Shown: positions 47,311 through 58,345, counted from the first letter of the stretch. The stretch is 64,000 bases of DNA from Tethya wilhelma (GCA_964030475.1 CAXIPT010000003.1:313719-377718), one strand, 5' to 3'. Notes: generated by a model from the letters alone, not told the origin. Program-made: numbers and translations.

Positions 47311-50169
47311 ATGAGACACAATCTTCTGCCCACTCTCTCTACAACCACCATCTCCCTGTGTCTCCTCCTCCTCTCTCCCAGCTCTACTCTAGCAGCCACT
47401 GGCGATAGCACGTACTCTGTGTTTGACAAATGCAGTAATGGACACCCCAATAGCATTGGAATCCACCAAGTGACCGTGTCCCATTCTGGCGACTCCAACC
47501 TGAGTTGTCTCACTGGAAACCATCCTTGTTCTTCATTGAAATTTGTCCTACAAAATGTTCTAAACTGCACCAATATTACTCTCACTGGCAACCAGACCCT
47601 CACTGGTCCAGAATGGCTCTCAACTCCTATCATCGGTTTAGCGATTATTGGAGTCCCGGAATCGGGATCACCAATATACGTGAATTGTAAGAACGGTAGC
47701 TATTCTGGCGTTGGTTTCGTAAACTCTCGTGACATTTTGATTCGCAACGTAGCTTGGAGCAGCTGTGAAATGTACCATGACACCAGCGATAGCACTGGAA
47801 GTGCAGCATCGGCACTTTTCTTTGGAGGCGGAGCTTATATCACCATCGACAACTGCACATTCTATCAAAACCACGGCACTGCTGTATCAATGTACAACGT
47901 CAAAGGTAATGTGAGCGTAACTAGCACCATCTTTGAGAAGAACCACCCTCCTCACACCAACCAGACACTCTACTGCAGAGAGGCACTTCTTGATAATCAT
48001 GATATGGTTGCAGGTCACAAGGGAGGTGGGCTTTATATAGAACACAGCTGCAGTGAACCCAATGCCACCTCAGCTACAAACTATTTGGTACGAAATTGTA
48101 CGTTTCACGGAAACAAAAATCGTCATATTGAAAAAAATGGCAAAAAGGACTATTCCCCCGTCGGTAAAGGAGGCGGGATGGCAATGATTCTGATTGGTTT
48201 GTGTCACGGATACAACGTGACTGTCGACAACTGTACATTTACCCACAATATAGCCATCTGGGGTGGAGCGCTGATCGTAGAAGCTTTCGGTAAAAGTGGA
48301 CAGAACATTATTCTCGTCAATAACTCTCTCTTTGCTCACAATGTTGCCTGTCAGTCTGGAGGGGGTATACATGTTGGCATGGAAACTGATCATCATAATG
48401 TATCACCTAATGATTCTCAGGCAGATTCCAAAAGAACAGACGTTAGCGTACATATCACTACTTTCCATTCGAACTCTGCACTCCATGGGGGTGGAGCCTA
48501 TCTCCATAGCAACACGTATAGCAACAAGACGCTGGAATTTGCCGAGTGTACCTGGAACAATAACTCGGCCAACTACAGTGGATATGGTTCTGCCATAGCT
48601 CTCAGCTCTCCCAATGGAATCAATGTGGTAGCCGAGTTCAAAGGTTGTACTTTTCAAAAAAACTATCAGAAAGTTGATTGGGCTAGAAAGTTTGATCTCT
48701 CATCTCAAGGAACAGTATACTCTAATAAAGTACCACTCAAATTTTCACGGGGGCCAATAGAATCCTACTTTAAGGGTCAAGGGACCGAATTCTGTCATAA
48801 TACTGGTACCCCATTGACAGTCCATGGTACCACTGTCTCCGTGAAGAACTTGGTCAGTTTTTTATACAACTCTGGCGTCTTTGGGGGAGCTATGTATCTC
48901 CTTGATGGTGCCTATGTTGTTTTAAATGATACGGATTTAACCTTCACTGGGAATTCTGCTTTGGTTCATGGCGGCGCCATCTACGCTGAGCTGCCAACTT
49001 TAAAGGAATCCAGCGACAAGACCCTGCCTTGTGTCTTCCACTATCAGCCAGAGGAGATAACGTCTCTAGTGTCTTTCTCAAACAATACTGTGATGCAGCA
49101 TTATGAGTCAATCTTTATTAACAACCCCAGCGGGTGTGAAAATGGGCTGTGGTTGAACAACAGCAAGCTCTTCAAGTATAACAATCCAATCGGTTCCGAA
49201 TCTATCATTACTGTACCGGAAAATATCAAATTCCACAACCCCAAGAACCTGAGCAACTTTGGGGACACCATCCACGTCATGCTGGGAGAAAACTTTACCA
49301 TTTATCCCAAAGTCTATGATAAATTTGGACATGAAACTCAAACCATTGCTCACGTTGAACTAGCAGTAGGCAAATCCTTTTCGGCTCCCTTCAACGAGTC
49401 TACCTATCACTTGATGGGTCCCGATACCATCCTACTGGGAAGCCACACTAACGTTACTCAGTTTCACATCACAGGTCCCATGTCAGTATCGGCAAATACC
49501 ACGGCTCTTCCTACGTTGAAAATCGTCTTCATAGTGACTGAAGAGAACGCTTTCAACGCCCATCAACATGTCAAACTAGTTATGCCTTGTCAGCTTGGTT
49601 TTGTCTTTGACAACGAAACTCAAAGATGTGTGTGCCATGGAAATAAACATAACCAGCTCAATATATTGTGTCCAGAACCGGGAGTGGCTTGCATTCGCTA
49701 TGGCTACTGGTATGGCTGGGTACCTGGAGTAGAGGGCCCTGTGGTTCATCCTTGCAATGGTCAGTACTGCCATTACCATGTTGGACGATGCCCAGAAAAA
49801 ATGAGCTCTTGTGGGCCCGACTTTTGTATGCTGACTGATAGTTCTGACGATATCTGTTGGGAGGGGAGAGCTGGTGTGTTATGTGGAGACTGTCATGCTA
49901 ACTACTCCTTTACATATGAAGCTTTCAAGTGTGCACCTAGTGATACTTGTGGACCAGGTACGTGAATGAAAATGCATCAGTACACACACACACATACACA
50001 CATACAAATGTTACTGTATGAAGCACCTAGACAATGCCACAGGAAATCAAATAATACCCACACAATGTCATACACACGTACACACAATGCATGCACCGAG
50101 CAATTTTTCATATTGTGTGTGTAGACCACATCAAGCTATAGATAGTTGGGTATCACTGGAAGTGTGCTA

Positions 50170-50247
<78 letters not shown>

Positions 50248-51637
50248 CAACACAATGCTACTTCTCCTGGGCGTCTTTGGCTACTGGCTTATCTTCATAG
50301 TTGGTCTTCTCCTTCTGTTACGACTCAGTCTAAGACTAGGCTCCGGCTACCTCTATGGCATCATGTTCTACTTCAGTGTTGTGATCCAGGTCCTTGACAG
50401 CCAATGGCCGTCTGATACTCTGAGAACTATTGTGAGCATGTGTTTGGCAACTACACAGATGTGTCCAAAAATGCTCAGTGAGATTAACGTCTGTTTTTCC
50501 AGCTCCATGGATAGCATAATGCATCGTTTCTTCCACTACTCCACCCCTCTCTTCATCAGTGTGGTCATACTGACCATCATAGGCCTAGCCTGGTACTGTA
50601 AGCTGCCTAAAATCATATCCCCAGCCGAACACTCACCTATTCATGCCATTTGTGTGCTCATCCTACTAGCCTATAGTGCCATCACATATACCAATTTCAA
50701 ACTGCTCAGTGGCATAAAGTTCAATGGTTCAGACACCATCTATACTGAGCTCCAGCCTAGCATAAAGTACTGGGATGCTACACGCCATTTGCCTTACGTG
50801 TTGGTGGCTATTATCTTGGAAGCTTGTATCGGTCTGCCATTTTGTTTTCTTCTTCTCTTTGCTCCCTGTCTCAGTTACAAGGTAAATTTTGTCAAACTCA
50901 AAATCAAACCGTTCTTGGACGAATTCCAGGCCTGTTACCGTGACAACTGCCGCTGGTTTGCCGGCTACTACCTCCTCTGCCGCCAACTGGTGTATCTTGT
51001 CAAGATCATCTTACCTCGGGTCACTGCCATTTACCTCATACAATACCTTGCCATCTTTATCTTGATCCTACACGCATCGATTCAACCATACCAGGACAAG
51101 TGGTTGAATGCCATCGATACTCTACTGCTACTTGATCTGGTCTTACTCTCTCTGATGCATGGACCCACCAGTCAATATCTTGACCTAGCCACCCTCCCTA
51201 GCTCTAGCTCTCATCTCTTGAGGAGTGTCTCCACCCATGTGCTGATCGTAGTGCCATGTTTGTATCTCCTCTTCATCTTGGTGGGTCTGGTGGTGAAGCG
51301 TTCCTCTGTGTGCCTCAAGGTGAAGGCGTGCATCTTGAGAAGAAGGGCAGTAAGTCACTCTGTTGTGGGCCTGTCTTCTCAGCCATCTTCTAGCGTTGTC
51401 TCTGTGAATGAGGGAGAGAAGAGTGGTGTCTTTGGTAGCTCCTTCCTCCAAGACCCAGGGGAGAGAGAGCCTCTCCTGGCCTACCAGGACAACACTAAGT
51501 TCCATGAGGAGCTGAGGAGGAAGGAGGAGAGAGAGAGACACTTGGCCTCTTACACTGAGATCAGCTCCTTGCCAAGGCCTACTAGGACCAGCCTCAGGGC
51601 ATTCCCACCCTCTAACACCAAGGCTAGGACAAACTGA
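47311..51637 (+). CDS. Beta-helix ectodomain / multi-pass membrane protein
   Basis: Proposed join(47311..49957, 50247..51637), 1345 aa. The donor CCAG|GTACGT and acceptor ACACAG|GC agree in phase 1 (GGC, Gly). A signal peptide is visible (first ~30 residues, LCLLLLSPSSTLAA). The ectodomain (~30-790) has repeating turns with GGG/GGA motifs (GGGAYITIDNCTF, GGGLYIEHS, GGALIVEAF, GGGIHVG, GGAMYLLDG, GGAIYAELP) and many N-glycosylation sites, typical of a right-handed parallel beta-helix of the polymorphic-membrane-protein kind. A Cys-rich stalk (~790-880) ends at the splice junction. Exon 2 encodes about seven to eight hydrophobic segments (the first starts NTMLLLLGVFGYWLIF) and a charged cytoplasmic tail of ~130 residues. 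Likely a cell-surface receptor-like protein; the ligand is unknown. Confidence 0.85.
50172..50245. repeat. (AC)n microsatellite forming a 3-prime splice site
   Basis: The AC run ends ACACAG| exactly at the start of exon 2 of the beta-helix membrane protein gene (50247). Confidence 0.95.
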
Positions 51638-51793
51638 TCAGTCCAGTAATTTGATTTGTTTAAAAATTTTTCGGAAAAGTTTTGATAAAAATTACGTTTA
51701 GCCTATAGCTATTATAATTATTATATCAATACTTACTATAATATTATATGCATGTACACTATATCAATTTCACGATAGCTAAAATTTATAAGT

Positions 51794-54034
51794 TTAAACT
51801 AATTCTTGTAAATTATAAGCTTTGTTGATAAAGTTCCACCAGTATTGAGGTGATTGTTGATCCATTGCAGTGATAGTTATGCCTCCAGCTTGACTAAAAG
51901 TTGCCAAAAGTTTGGCTCGTTTCTTTAACTCTTGCAAAGTACCAACCCTTTCTATAAATCCTCGATATTGTTTTTTATTCTCTGATTCAATCAAGGAATC
52001 AATGTATGCTACATGTACATCAATGACACTGGCCAAGTAAGGTTTATAGGCAATTTCATCTAAGCGTTTCACACATGTGTTTATTTGCCTAATAAGATAA
52101 AGTACATCTTGGCGGAGTTCATTGAGCTTGGTTTTTGTTTCAGAATCAGCTAGTATTTTCTGACTAAGATGAAGTCCCCTTTGGATATTACTTTGTAATC
52201 TATGGACCAATAACTCTAAATCCTCACGCTTTTGAAGTACTTTCTTTGTTAGCTGTAAACTAATGTCGGGAGTGCCTTGTAGAGTTTCTAAGAATTGCTT
52301 AATGCTTTTTTCACTCATTTTCCAAAACATTTGGTCAAAATCATAATCGGGATCTAAATTGTAGTCTGTTTCACTCTGAAGTAATGATCCAGATGCAAAC
52401 AAACAGCTTAAATTAAATTGGAAATACTTCTTGTATTTAATATCTGCCTTGTTCAATGCTGCTATGACTGGTGGTTGCTGACCATCAGCAAACATAACCA
52501 TAATAAAGACATTATCACTTACATCTTTGCCAAACAGAGACAAGATTGACTCAAAGATATACCTTTCTGTAAGATACAAACGGGCTAGTGCTGCTTGAGT
52601 GGTAAGTCCAATAGCATGGATCGAATTAACACTATTGAGTGGTCCAACAGAGAAGAAATCTTTAATTTGCCTACAGATTTCTTTATCTCTTTCAGGTCCT
52701 TCAGTGTTTCCAAACCCAGGGGTGTCAATAATGGTAAGGTCATAGTTCACAGGTGAGCCTCTTTGTGCATAAAAGGTGTAGGCTGTAACCCATGACGTTT
52801 GACTATGGTTTTGGGATTTCGAAGTCTCTTTGTCAATCAGTTTGAATCGAAATGGTGTCTCCCAACTAACACCAAGGATGTAGTTGGCAATGGTGTTAAT
52901 CAAGGTTGACCTCCCTGATCCAGTTGCTCCTACCAGCAAGATTACTCGTTCAGATGTTCCAGATGTATGAGTACCAATGTGATACTTGGCAATTCTTTTT
53001 GTGTCATCTTTCATAACCAGGCGTTGGTTAGGTATTTTATTCACCTGAATTTGGGTTTGGCTAGCAGGAACAATGATATCAGATCTTGAACATGTGTCCA
53101 TTACTCTCTGTGCAAGATCTATTGGAGCTGTTTCAATAAAGTCACTGGCTTCGCTTTCAGTACCAACCTGATCATCCTCTAGTTCAGGTCGTACCTTGAA
53201 GATGTACTTGGTTTGAGAAATAAGTTTGAACGCAGTGAATTTAGTGTCATTGTTCTCAGTCATTGCATGTTTCCAAGGTTTTGTTTGATCCTCAACACAA
53301 GAATATCTCACACGATAAGAATGAATAGCCTTTTTTTGATGTTCAGGTTGGCTCCATTCCACAGTGATGCTGTCATGAGTCACAGCACTGGCTCTTGGCC
53401 TCCCAGGCTGACAGGGGAGTGGCTTAGTTTCAATGGAAAGACTTTCTTCACTCATGGCTCCAGCACTACCATCCTTTAGTTCAGGTCGTACCTTGAAGAT
53501 GTACTTGGTTTGTGGAAGAAGATTTGTAATGGTCAATTCTGTTTCATTGCCTGTAGTCATTTTCCTTTTCCAAGGTTTATCTTGATCATCGATACATATA
53601 CACCGATATCTCACAAGATATAACTCAACATCCACACTTTTGTGCTTGGGTTTCTCCCATTGTAATGTGATGGTGTCATGAGTGACATCATTGGCTATTG
53701 GCCTCCCTGGATGACATAAGTTAATTCCTATTTGCTTTGCTCGTTTGGATATCAGTTCTTTGCCCAGTTCCTTCAGAAAGGTCAACTCTTCAAGAATAGT
53801 CACAAATATGTCAAAGCAGGCTGGGTTGCACTCAATTTTGGCTAGAACTTGTTGCAATAATTCAGTAGCTCTTTGTTTTGTACCAATATGTTGGTTGGTT
53901 GCATTGCTCAAGTTCTCAGATGAAATCAGATTTTTTTCAAATGCCTTTGTAGCAACACTCACTACATTGTGTTCTATTCCTTTCACTAGTGAAGTAAAGC
54001 TACCTCTGCAGGCTAGGTACTCTGGAGTATCCAT
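51794..54034 (-). CDS. CARD-like / 2xFN3 / GTPase paralog with altered P-loop (gene 6)
   Basis: Start chosen at the ATG at 54034 (MDTPEYLACRGSF), which aligns with the starts of its paralogs; the upstream in-frame extension has only a TTG. 746 aa, one exon. Order: CARD-like domain (1-~105); two FN3 domains opened by CHPGRP and CQPGRP; G domain with GATGSGRST, where the Walker A Lys is Arg, and DTPGFGNTEG. The protein then passes straight from the post-G helix (LADSETKTKLNEL) into the C-terminal helical part, so the Cys/His cluster present in all other paralogs is missing. Arg for Lys in Walker A usually abolishes nucleotide hydrolysis, so a regulatory or decoy role is possible. It converges on the beta-helix gene with only 156 bp between the stops. 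Confidence 0.85.
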   Translation of the reverse strand: MDTPEYLACRGSFTSLVKGIEHNVVSVATKAFEKNLISSENLSNATNQHIGTKQRATELLQQVLAKIECNPACFDIFVTILEELTFLKELGKELISKRAKQIGINLCHPGRPIANDVTHDTITLQWEKPKHKSVDVELYLVRYRCICIDDQDKPWKRKMTTGNETELTITNLLPQTKYIFKVRPELKDGSAGAMSEESLSIETKPLPCQPGRPRASAVTHDSITVEWSQPEHQKKAIHSYRVRYSCVEDQTKPWKHAMTENNDTKFTAFKLISQTKYIFKVRPELEDDQVGTESEASDFIETAPIDLAQRVMDTCSRSDIIVPASQTQIQVNKIPNQRLVMKDDTKRIAKYHIGTHTSGTSERVILLVGATGSGRSTLINTIANYILGVSWETPFRFKLIDKETSKSQNHSQTSWVTAYTFYAQRGSPVNYDLTIIDTPGFGNTEGPERDKEICRQIKDFFSVGPLNSVNSIHAIGLTTQAALARLYLTERYIFESILSLFGKDVSDNVFIMVMFADGQQPPVIAALNKADIKYKKYFQFNLSCLFASGSLLQSETDYNLDPDYDFDQMFWKMSEKSIKQFLETLQGTPDISLQLTKKVLQKREDLELLVHRLQSNIQRGLHLSQKILADSETKTKLNELRQDVLYLIRQINTCVKRLDEIAYKPYLASVIDVHVAYIDSLIESENKKQYRGFIERVGTLQELKKRAKLLATFSQAGGITITAMDQQSPQYWWNFINKAYNLQELV

Positions 54035-54429
54035 TATAGCTACAATAGTATTCTGAGTTACAATACAGATACACCCTTTGGTGATGGTTTCAGTGGAAGC
54101 TTCCAACGTTTGGGAGTAGCTGGAATGATAATTAGAGAAGTGAATCTAGATTATTCATGGCATAACAAACTTGTGGGTGTGTATGATTATTAAAAAATTC
54201 ATACACTGTCAGCAGTGAATATAGAAATCACAACCATCAGCCACATGCACACACAGTGAATGAATAACAGTGAGAGAATGACTCAGCAAAAATTAATGCA
54301 AGATATCAGTGGTATATAGGCGCTCAATAATATAGCATTCTCTGTAAGGTATTATTATATGACCATTTAGCACAATACAAAAATTAATAATCTTATTATT
54401 ATATGGTCTCAGTCATCTCTTATACTGAG

Positions 54430-54535
54430 ATCATGAGATCAGCTCCTTGCTAGGGGCTATTGTAGGACCAGCCTCAGGGCATTAATTCCCACCCTCTATA
54501 GCATGCACCAATTAGGCTAGCTAGGACAAACTGAT
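54430..54535 (+). pseudogene. Fragment of the beta-helix gene C-terminal coding region
   Basis: Resembles 51554-51633 (TGAGATCAGCTCCTTGC, GGACCAGCCTCAGGGCATT, CCCACCCTCTA, AGGACAAACTGAT) with insertions. It is too short and broken to encode anything. It suggests a local duplication of the 3-prime end of that gene, now separated from it by gene 6. Confidence 0.6.
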
Positions 54536-54759
54536 TGTTAGTTTTGTTGGGTGAAGTTTTTTTTATAACGAAAACAAAATAAAAACAAACAATAATATTA
54601 TTATTGTCATAATAAAAATTACAAATTTAAATTGTGTACTCTGATCATTAAAACAACATGTAAAAATATTCTCTCAACAAGAAGATTGTCAATAGTTTTG
54701 AATTGTATATATAGGATTGCAAAATGGAGCAAATAATTTGGCTGTACTATCACATCTAT

Positions 54760-54797
54760 CTTAAATGAGATCAATCAATTGATTGATCTCATTTAAG
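54760..54797. repeat. Perfect 38-bp palindrome
   Basis: CTTAAATGAGATCAATCAA followed immediately by its exact reverse complement, with no spacer. Confidence 0.85.
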
Positions 54798-54852
54798 AAT
54801 TAAGAATACAAGTATTTTGAGTATGTATTCATGCTACATGATGACCTATATA

Positions 54853-54938
54853 TAGCCTTGTACCCAGGCTCTAGCTCTTCTTTGACCTTACACTAATGGT
54901 AAAGAAAGGTCAAAGGGGAGAGCGCAGTTACGAGGCTA
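54853..54938. mobile_element. MITE-like foldback, TAGCCTcGTT family
   Basis: TAGCCTTGTACCCAGGCTC on the left; the right end CGCAGTTACGAGGCTA and the inner arms TTCTTTGACC / GGTCAAAG are inverted relative to each other. Confidence 0.55.
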
Positions 54939-55132
54939 TGACGATCTATTCTATTCAAGGAGCCGTAAAATACAATGGTTCATTAATCATCATAATATTA
55001 TTATAATATGGATTGCATGATTCAAAAATTAGAGAATAGTGAACAGCAAATGTCATGTAACTCAGTAATTTTTGTGGTTTACAAACTTAAATAAAACACA
55101 CCACATAAAATAATTATGTGGACTTTACTACA

Positions 55133-57658
55133 TTAAATTGTTCTACTACGCCTTGATTTTGACACTTCTACTGTAACTTGAGCTCTTTCTTTCAGTACTT
55201 TCAGTGCTTCTATACGTTCTTCACATCCTTTCTTCCCACCTCTCCTTTCTGCTGCAATCAATACCTCAATGTAGGCCACTTGAGAAGAAGTTTCATGAGA
55301 TGGATCAGATTTTTTGAGGGCAATTTTGTCAAGTTTGTTAGTGGACTCTTGTGCTCGTTTAATGAGATCAAATACTTGGTTGCATTTTTCTATCACTACC
55401 TTTGCTACACTGCCATCTTGAAGCATGTCTTCTGTAGTATGGTGCTGCTCTGAGGATAAGGGGGCACTGTATTTCTCTAGGAGATCATAAAGTGTTCTCT
55501 CCTCTTTCGTTGATTTATAAACATATTTATATGTGGTGTGAACATGTTTTGTCCAGTGACATTTCCCTGGACACACTACACAGTGTGAGTCCTTGTTTCG
55601 TTGAAGATAGCTCCCTTCCATTGCAGCACAGTTGTACTTACTAGTATTATTTTTGATAGTACATGGATAGTGACAAGTGACATGGCATTCTGAACAGGTT
55701 GTTATGTGCTTGTTCTCATCTGGTGGTAGTTGCTCTGTCGATTTTTTCATTACTTCAACTTCATATAAAAAAGCTACAGTACTATCAGTAGTTAATTGAT
55801 GAGCTGTGATTGCTTCATCATCTCGAAGTTCTCTGATGAGGTCAAGACAAGAAGTGATTTCACTGTGAAGTACTTCCACGTGAGTTTCTAGTCGATTACG
55901 TTCTTCCAATGTTTCTCGTGTAAGTTGAAGATCTCTTGGATGCATGTTTTCAAATTTACCAAAAAAATAGGTAAGAGCCTCAATTCCCATTGTCCAGAAA
56001 CTAGAATTTATGATATCACTGGTATTGTTTTTAGCATACAGTGCTGAGTTGTTGAACTTAAAGTAATCAACCACTGGTATGTTTGCTGCTTTAATGGCCT
56101 CAAGAACTTCAGGATCTCCAGCATCACAGAAAGTTATCATCAAAAATATGCTGTTTTCCATATCTTCTCCAAATACTTCTAGTATTGAGTCAAAGATGTA
56201 CTGCTGTGTTGGTGTTAGTCGAGTTGAACCAGCCTTTGCAACAAATCCAACACCATCAATGTGGTCAATGCCTCCTTGATCAGCTGGTATTGAGAAGAAC
56301 TGTTTGATTTGTTGAGTCAATTCATGATCACACTTAATTCCTCTAGTATCTCCATACCCAGGTGTGTCAATGATGGTTAGGGTGTAGTCTAGAGCAGATC
56401 CTTCAACTGGAAAAAATGTATATGCAGTGACAAATCTTGTTTGACTCTCAGTTTGAGACCTAGCTTCTTGTTTGATCATTTGAAATCTAAAGTCATACTC
56501 CCACTTCACTCCCAGTATGTAGTTGACCATGAATTCAATTAGGGTACTCTTGCCATCTCCAGTTGCTCCTACTAGCATTAATACTCTCTCTCGTTTTCTT
56601 CTGGCTAGTGCAGGGTCTCCAAATAGACACTTGGCAATCTTTTTCTCTTCATCTCTCATTGCGTAGGTTACTTCTGGTAGTTCATAAACAGATGGCAGAC
56701 CTTCAATTTGCAGAGTTCTCTTTAATTGAGCTTCTCTGGATAGGCGAACAGCCAGAGGTGGTGGCTTAGTTGTGACAGTGACTTCAGATTCAGTCCCAAC
56801 TCTACCATCCTCTAGTTCAGGTCGTATCTTGATGAGGTACATGGTTTGAGTGGAAAGATTGGTAATGGTCAATTCTGTTTCAATGGCTGCAGTCATTTTC
56901 CTTTTCCATTGTTTGTCTTGGTCATCAGCACTGCGATATCTCACTACATACGACTCAACATTCTCATGTACAGCTTTCTCCCATTGAAGTTTGATGCTGT
57001 CATGTGTCACAACACTGGCTATTGGCTTGCTGAGGTGAATTGGTGGTGGCTTCGTTTCAATGGGATCACTTTCTTTACTCCAATTACCAACACCACCATC
57101 TGCCAGTTCTGATCGCACTTTGAAGATGTACTTAGTTTGAGAAGTAAGATTAGTAATTATTACTGAATTTGCGTTGTTATCGGTCAATTTGCTTTTCCAT
57201 GGTTTTGCTGAATTATTATCAGCACAACGATATCTAACTACATATGCCTCAACGTTGTCACTTTGATTAGGTTTCTCCCACTCTAGTGTTATATTCTTTT
57301 GAGTGACATCACTGGCTGTTGGCTTCCCAGGACAACATAAGTTGAATGCTCTTTGCCTGGTTCTTTCAGATCTCAGTTCTTCCGCCAGTTCTTTCAGAGA
57401 TGATACTTTTTGAAGAATAGACACAAATGTGTTGAAGTATGCTCGATCAATTTCAATTTTTGCTAGAACTTTTTGCAATAGTTCAATAGCTCTTTGTCTT
57501 GAGTCATTGTGTTGATTGGTTGCTTTACTTAAGTTCTCGCGTGAAATCATATTTTTCTCAAATGTCTTTGTAGCAACAGTCAATACATCATGTTCTATTC
57601 CACTAACAAGTGAAGTAAATCGATTTCGAAAGGCACAGTACTCGGGAGTTGTGTCCAT
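55133..57658 (-). CDS. CARD-like / 2xFN3 / GTPase / Cys-cluster paralog (gene 7)
   Basis: ATG at 57658 (MDTTPEYCAFRNRF), 841 aa, single exon. Order: CARD-like domain (1-~105); two FN3 domains (opened by CCPGKP and HLSKP); G domain with GATGDGKST and DTPGYGDTRG; Cys/His cluster (CSECHVTCHYPC ... CVVCPGKCHW); helical tail ending EVSKSRR. From the G domain onward it is much closer to gene 2 (plus strand, 41 kb away) than to its neighbour gene 6, whereas its CARD domain and lack of the first intron group it with gene 6. This mosaic suggests gene conversion or recombination between paralogs. Intronless structure could come from retroposition or intron loss. Confidence 0.88.
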   Translation of the reverse strand: MDTTPEYCAFRNRFTSLVSGIEHDVLTVATKTFEKNMISRENLSKATNQHNDSRQRAIELLQKVLAKIEIDRAYFNTFVSILQKVSSLKELAEELRSERTRQRAFNLCCPGKPTASDVTQKNITLEWEKPNQSDNVEAYVVRYRCADNNSAKPWKSKLTDNNANSVIITNLTSQTKYIFKVRSELADGGVGNWSKESDPIETKPPPIHLSKPIASVVTHDSIKLQWEKAVHENVESYVVRYRSADDQDKQWKRKMTAAIETELTITNLSTQTMYLIKIRPELEDGRVGTESEVTVTTKPPPLAVRLSREAQLKRTLQIEGLPSVYELPEVTYAMRDEEKKIAKCLFGDPALARRKRERVLMLVGATGDGKSTLIEFMVNYILGVKWEYDFRFQMIKQEARSQTESQTRFVTAYTFFPVEGSALDYTLTIIDTPGYGDTRGIKCDHELTQQIKQFFSIPADQGGIDHIDGVGFVAKAGSTRLTPTQQYIFDSILEVFGEDMENSIFLMITFCDAGDPEVLEAIKAANIPVVDYFKFNNSALYAKNNTSDIINSSFWTMGIEALTYFFGKFENMHPRDLQLTRETLEERNRLETHVEVLHSEITSCLDLIRELRDDEAITAHQLTTDSTVAFLYEVEVMKKSTEQLPPDENKHITTCSECHVTCHYPCTIKNNTSKYNCAAMEGSYLQRNKDSHCVVCPGKCHWTKHVHTTYKYVYKSTKEERTLYDLLEKYSAPLSSEQHHTTEDMLQDGSVAKVVIEKCNQVFDLIKRAQESTNKLDKIALKKSDPSHETSSQVAYIEVLIAAERRGGKKGCEERIEALKVLKERAQVTVEVSKSRRSRTI

Positions 57659-58137
57659 TATCGACAGCTTTACTATAGAGACAAAATTTACCTGTAGATG
57701 AATAGTTTCAAGTATCAGTATAGTATCGAGAAAAAAAAATACCTGGCAAGAGTGCTTTAAATACTAAGGGCATGCAGTCACTATATAGCTGGCATGCATG
57801 TGCAGATGATTATAGCCCAGCATGCAATGCCAAATGTGCTGGGTGCCGGGCAGAGTCAACAATAAGCTGTATACAAGGTAATTATAAGCTATTGTCTCTC
57901 TGTTATTCCTGAACCAAAACATACTCTATCTACAACTGACATCTTCATGACAGGAAAAACAAATTCTAACACATGACATCTCTCTCTAGTAACTAAAGAT
58001 GAATACCATCATCCCACAATGGAGTGGTCTGATATATATGGCTATCTTAAAACAACAGACAAACAATAGCAATTGACCTTTATCACACACACACACACAC
58101 AAGTATTTAAATAACATGAGATAATATATAGTTGTGA
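57659..58137. other. Gene 7 upstream region
   Basis: Includes a short stretch near 57965-58080 matching the upstream region of the duplication copies (CAATGGAGTGGTCTGATATATATGG), so part of the shared CARD-gene upstream DNA is present in front of gene 7 too. This supports a family-wide conserved 5-prime flank, though no promoter element is identified. Confidence 0.5.
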
Positions 58138-58312
58138 GAGAAAGACCTCCTTGCCTCAGGACAGACACACACAAGATGACTTCCAGACACTAAACTTAAT
58201 ATGTGCATGCTGTAGAAAGGGAGTTTAAATTACAAGACTGATGTTTGTGACTGACAATCCCTTACCTCAGGATAGATACAAGACATGGCCAGCTTCAAGA
58301 ACACCTCAACAT

Positions 58313-58345
<33 letters not shown>

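Larger units (their letters stand above)
54035..55132. other. Intergenic, genes 6-7
   Basis: Spacer between two minus-strand paralogs. It holds a perfect 38-bp palindrome (54760-54797), a short foldback element (54853-54938), and near 54430-54535 a fragment of the beta-helix gene 3-prime coding end (GATCAGCTCCTTGC.. / GGACCAGCCTCAGGGCATT). No gene is seen. Confidence 0.5.

Noticed and set aside
54035..54106. N-terminal extension of gene 6 to 54106
   Set aside because: The first codon would be TTG; the paralog-matching ATG is at 54034.
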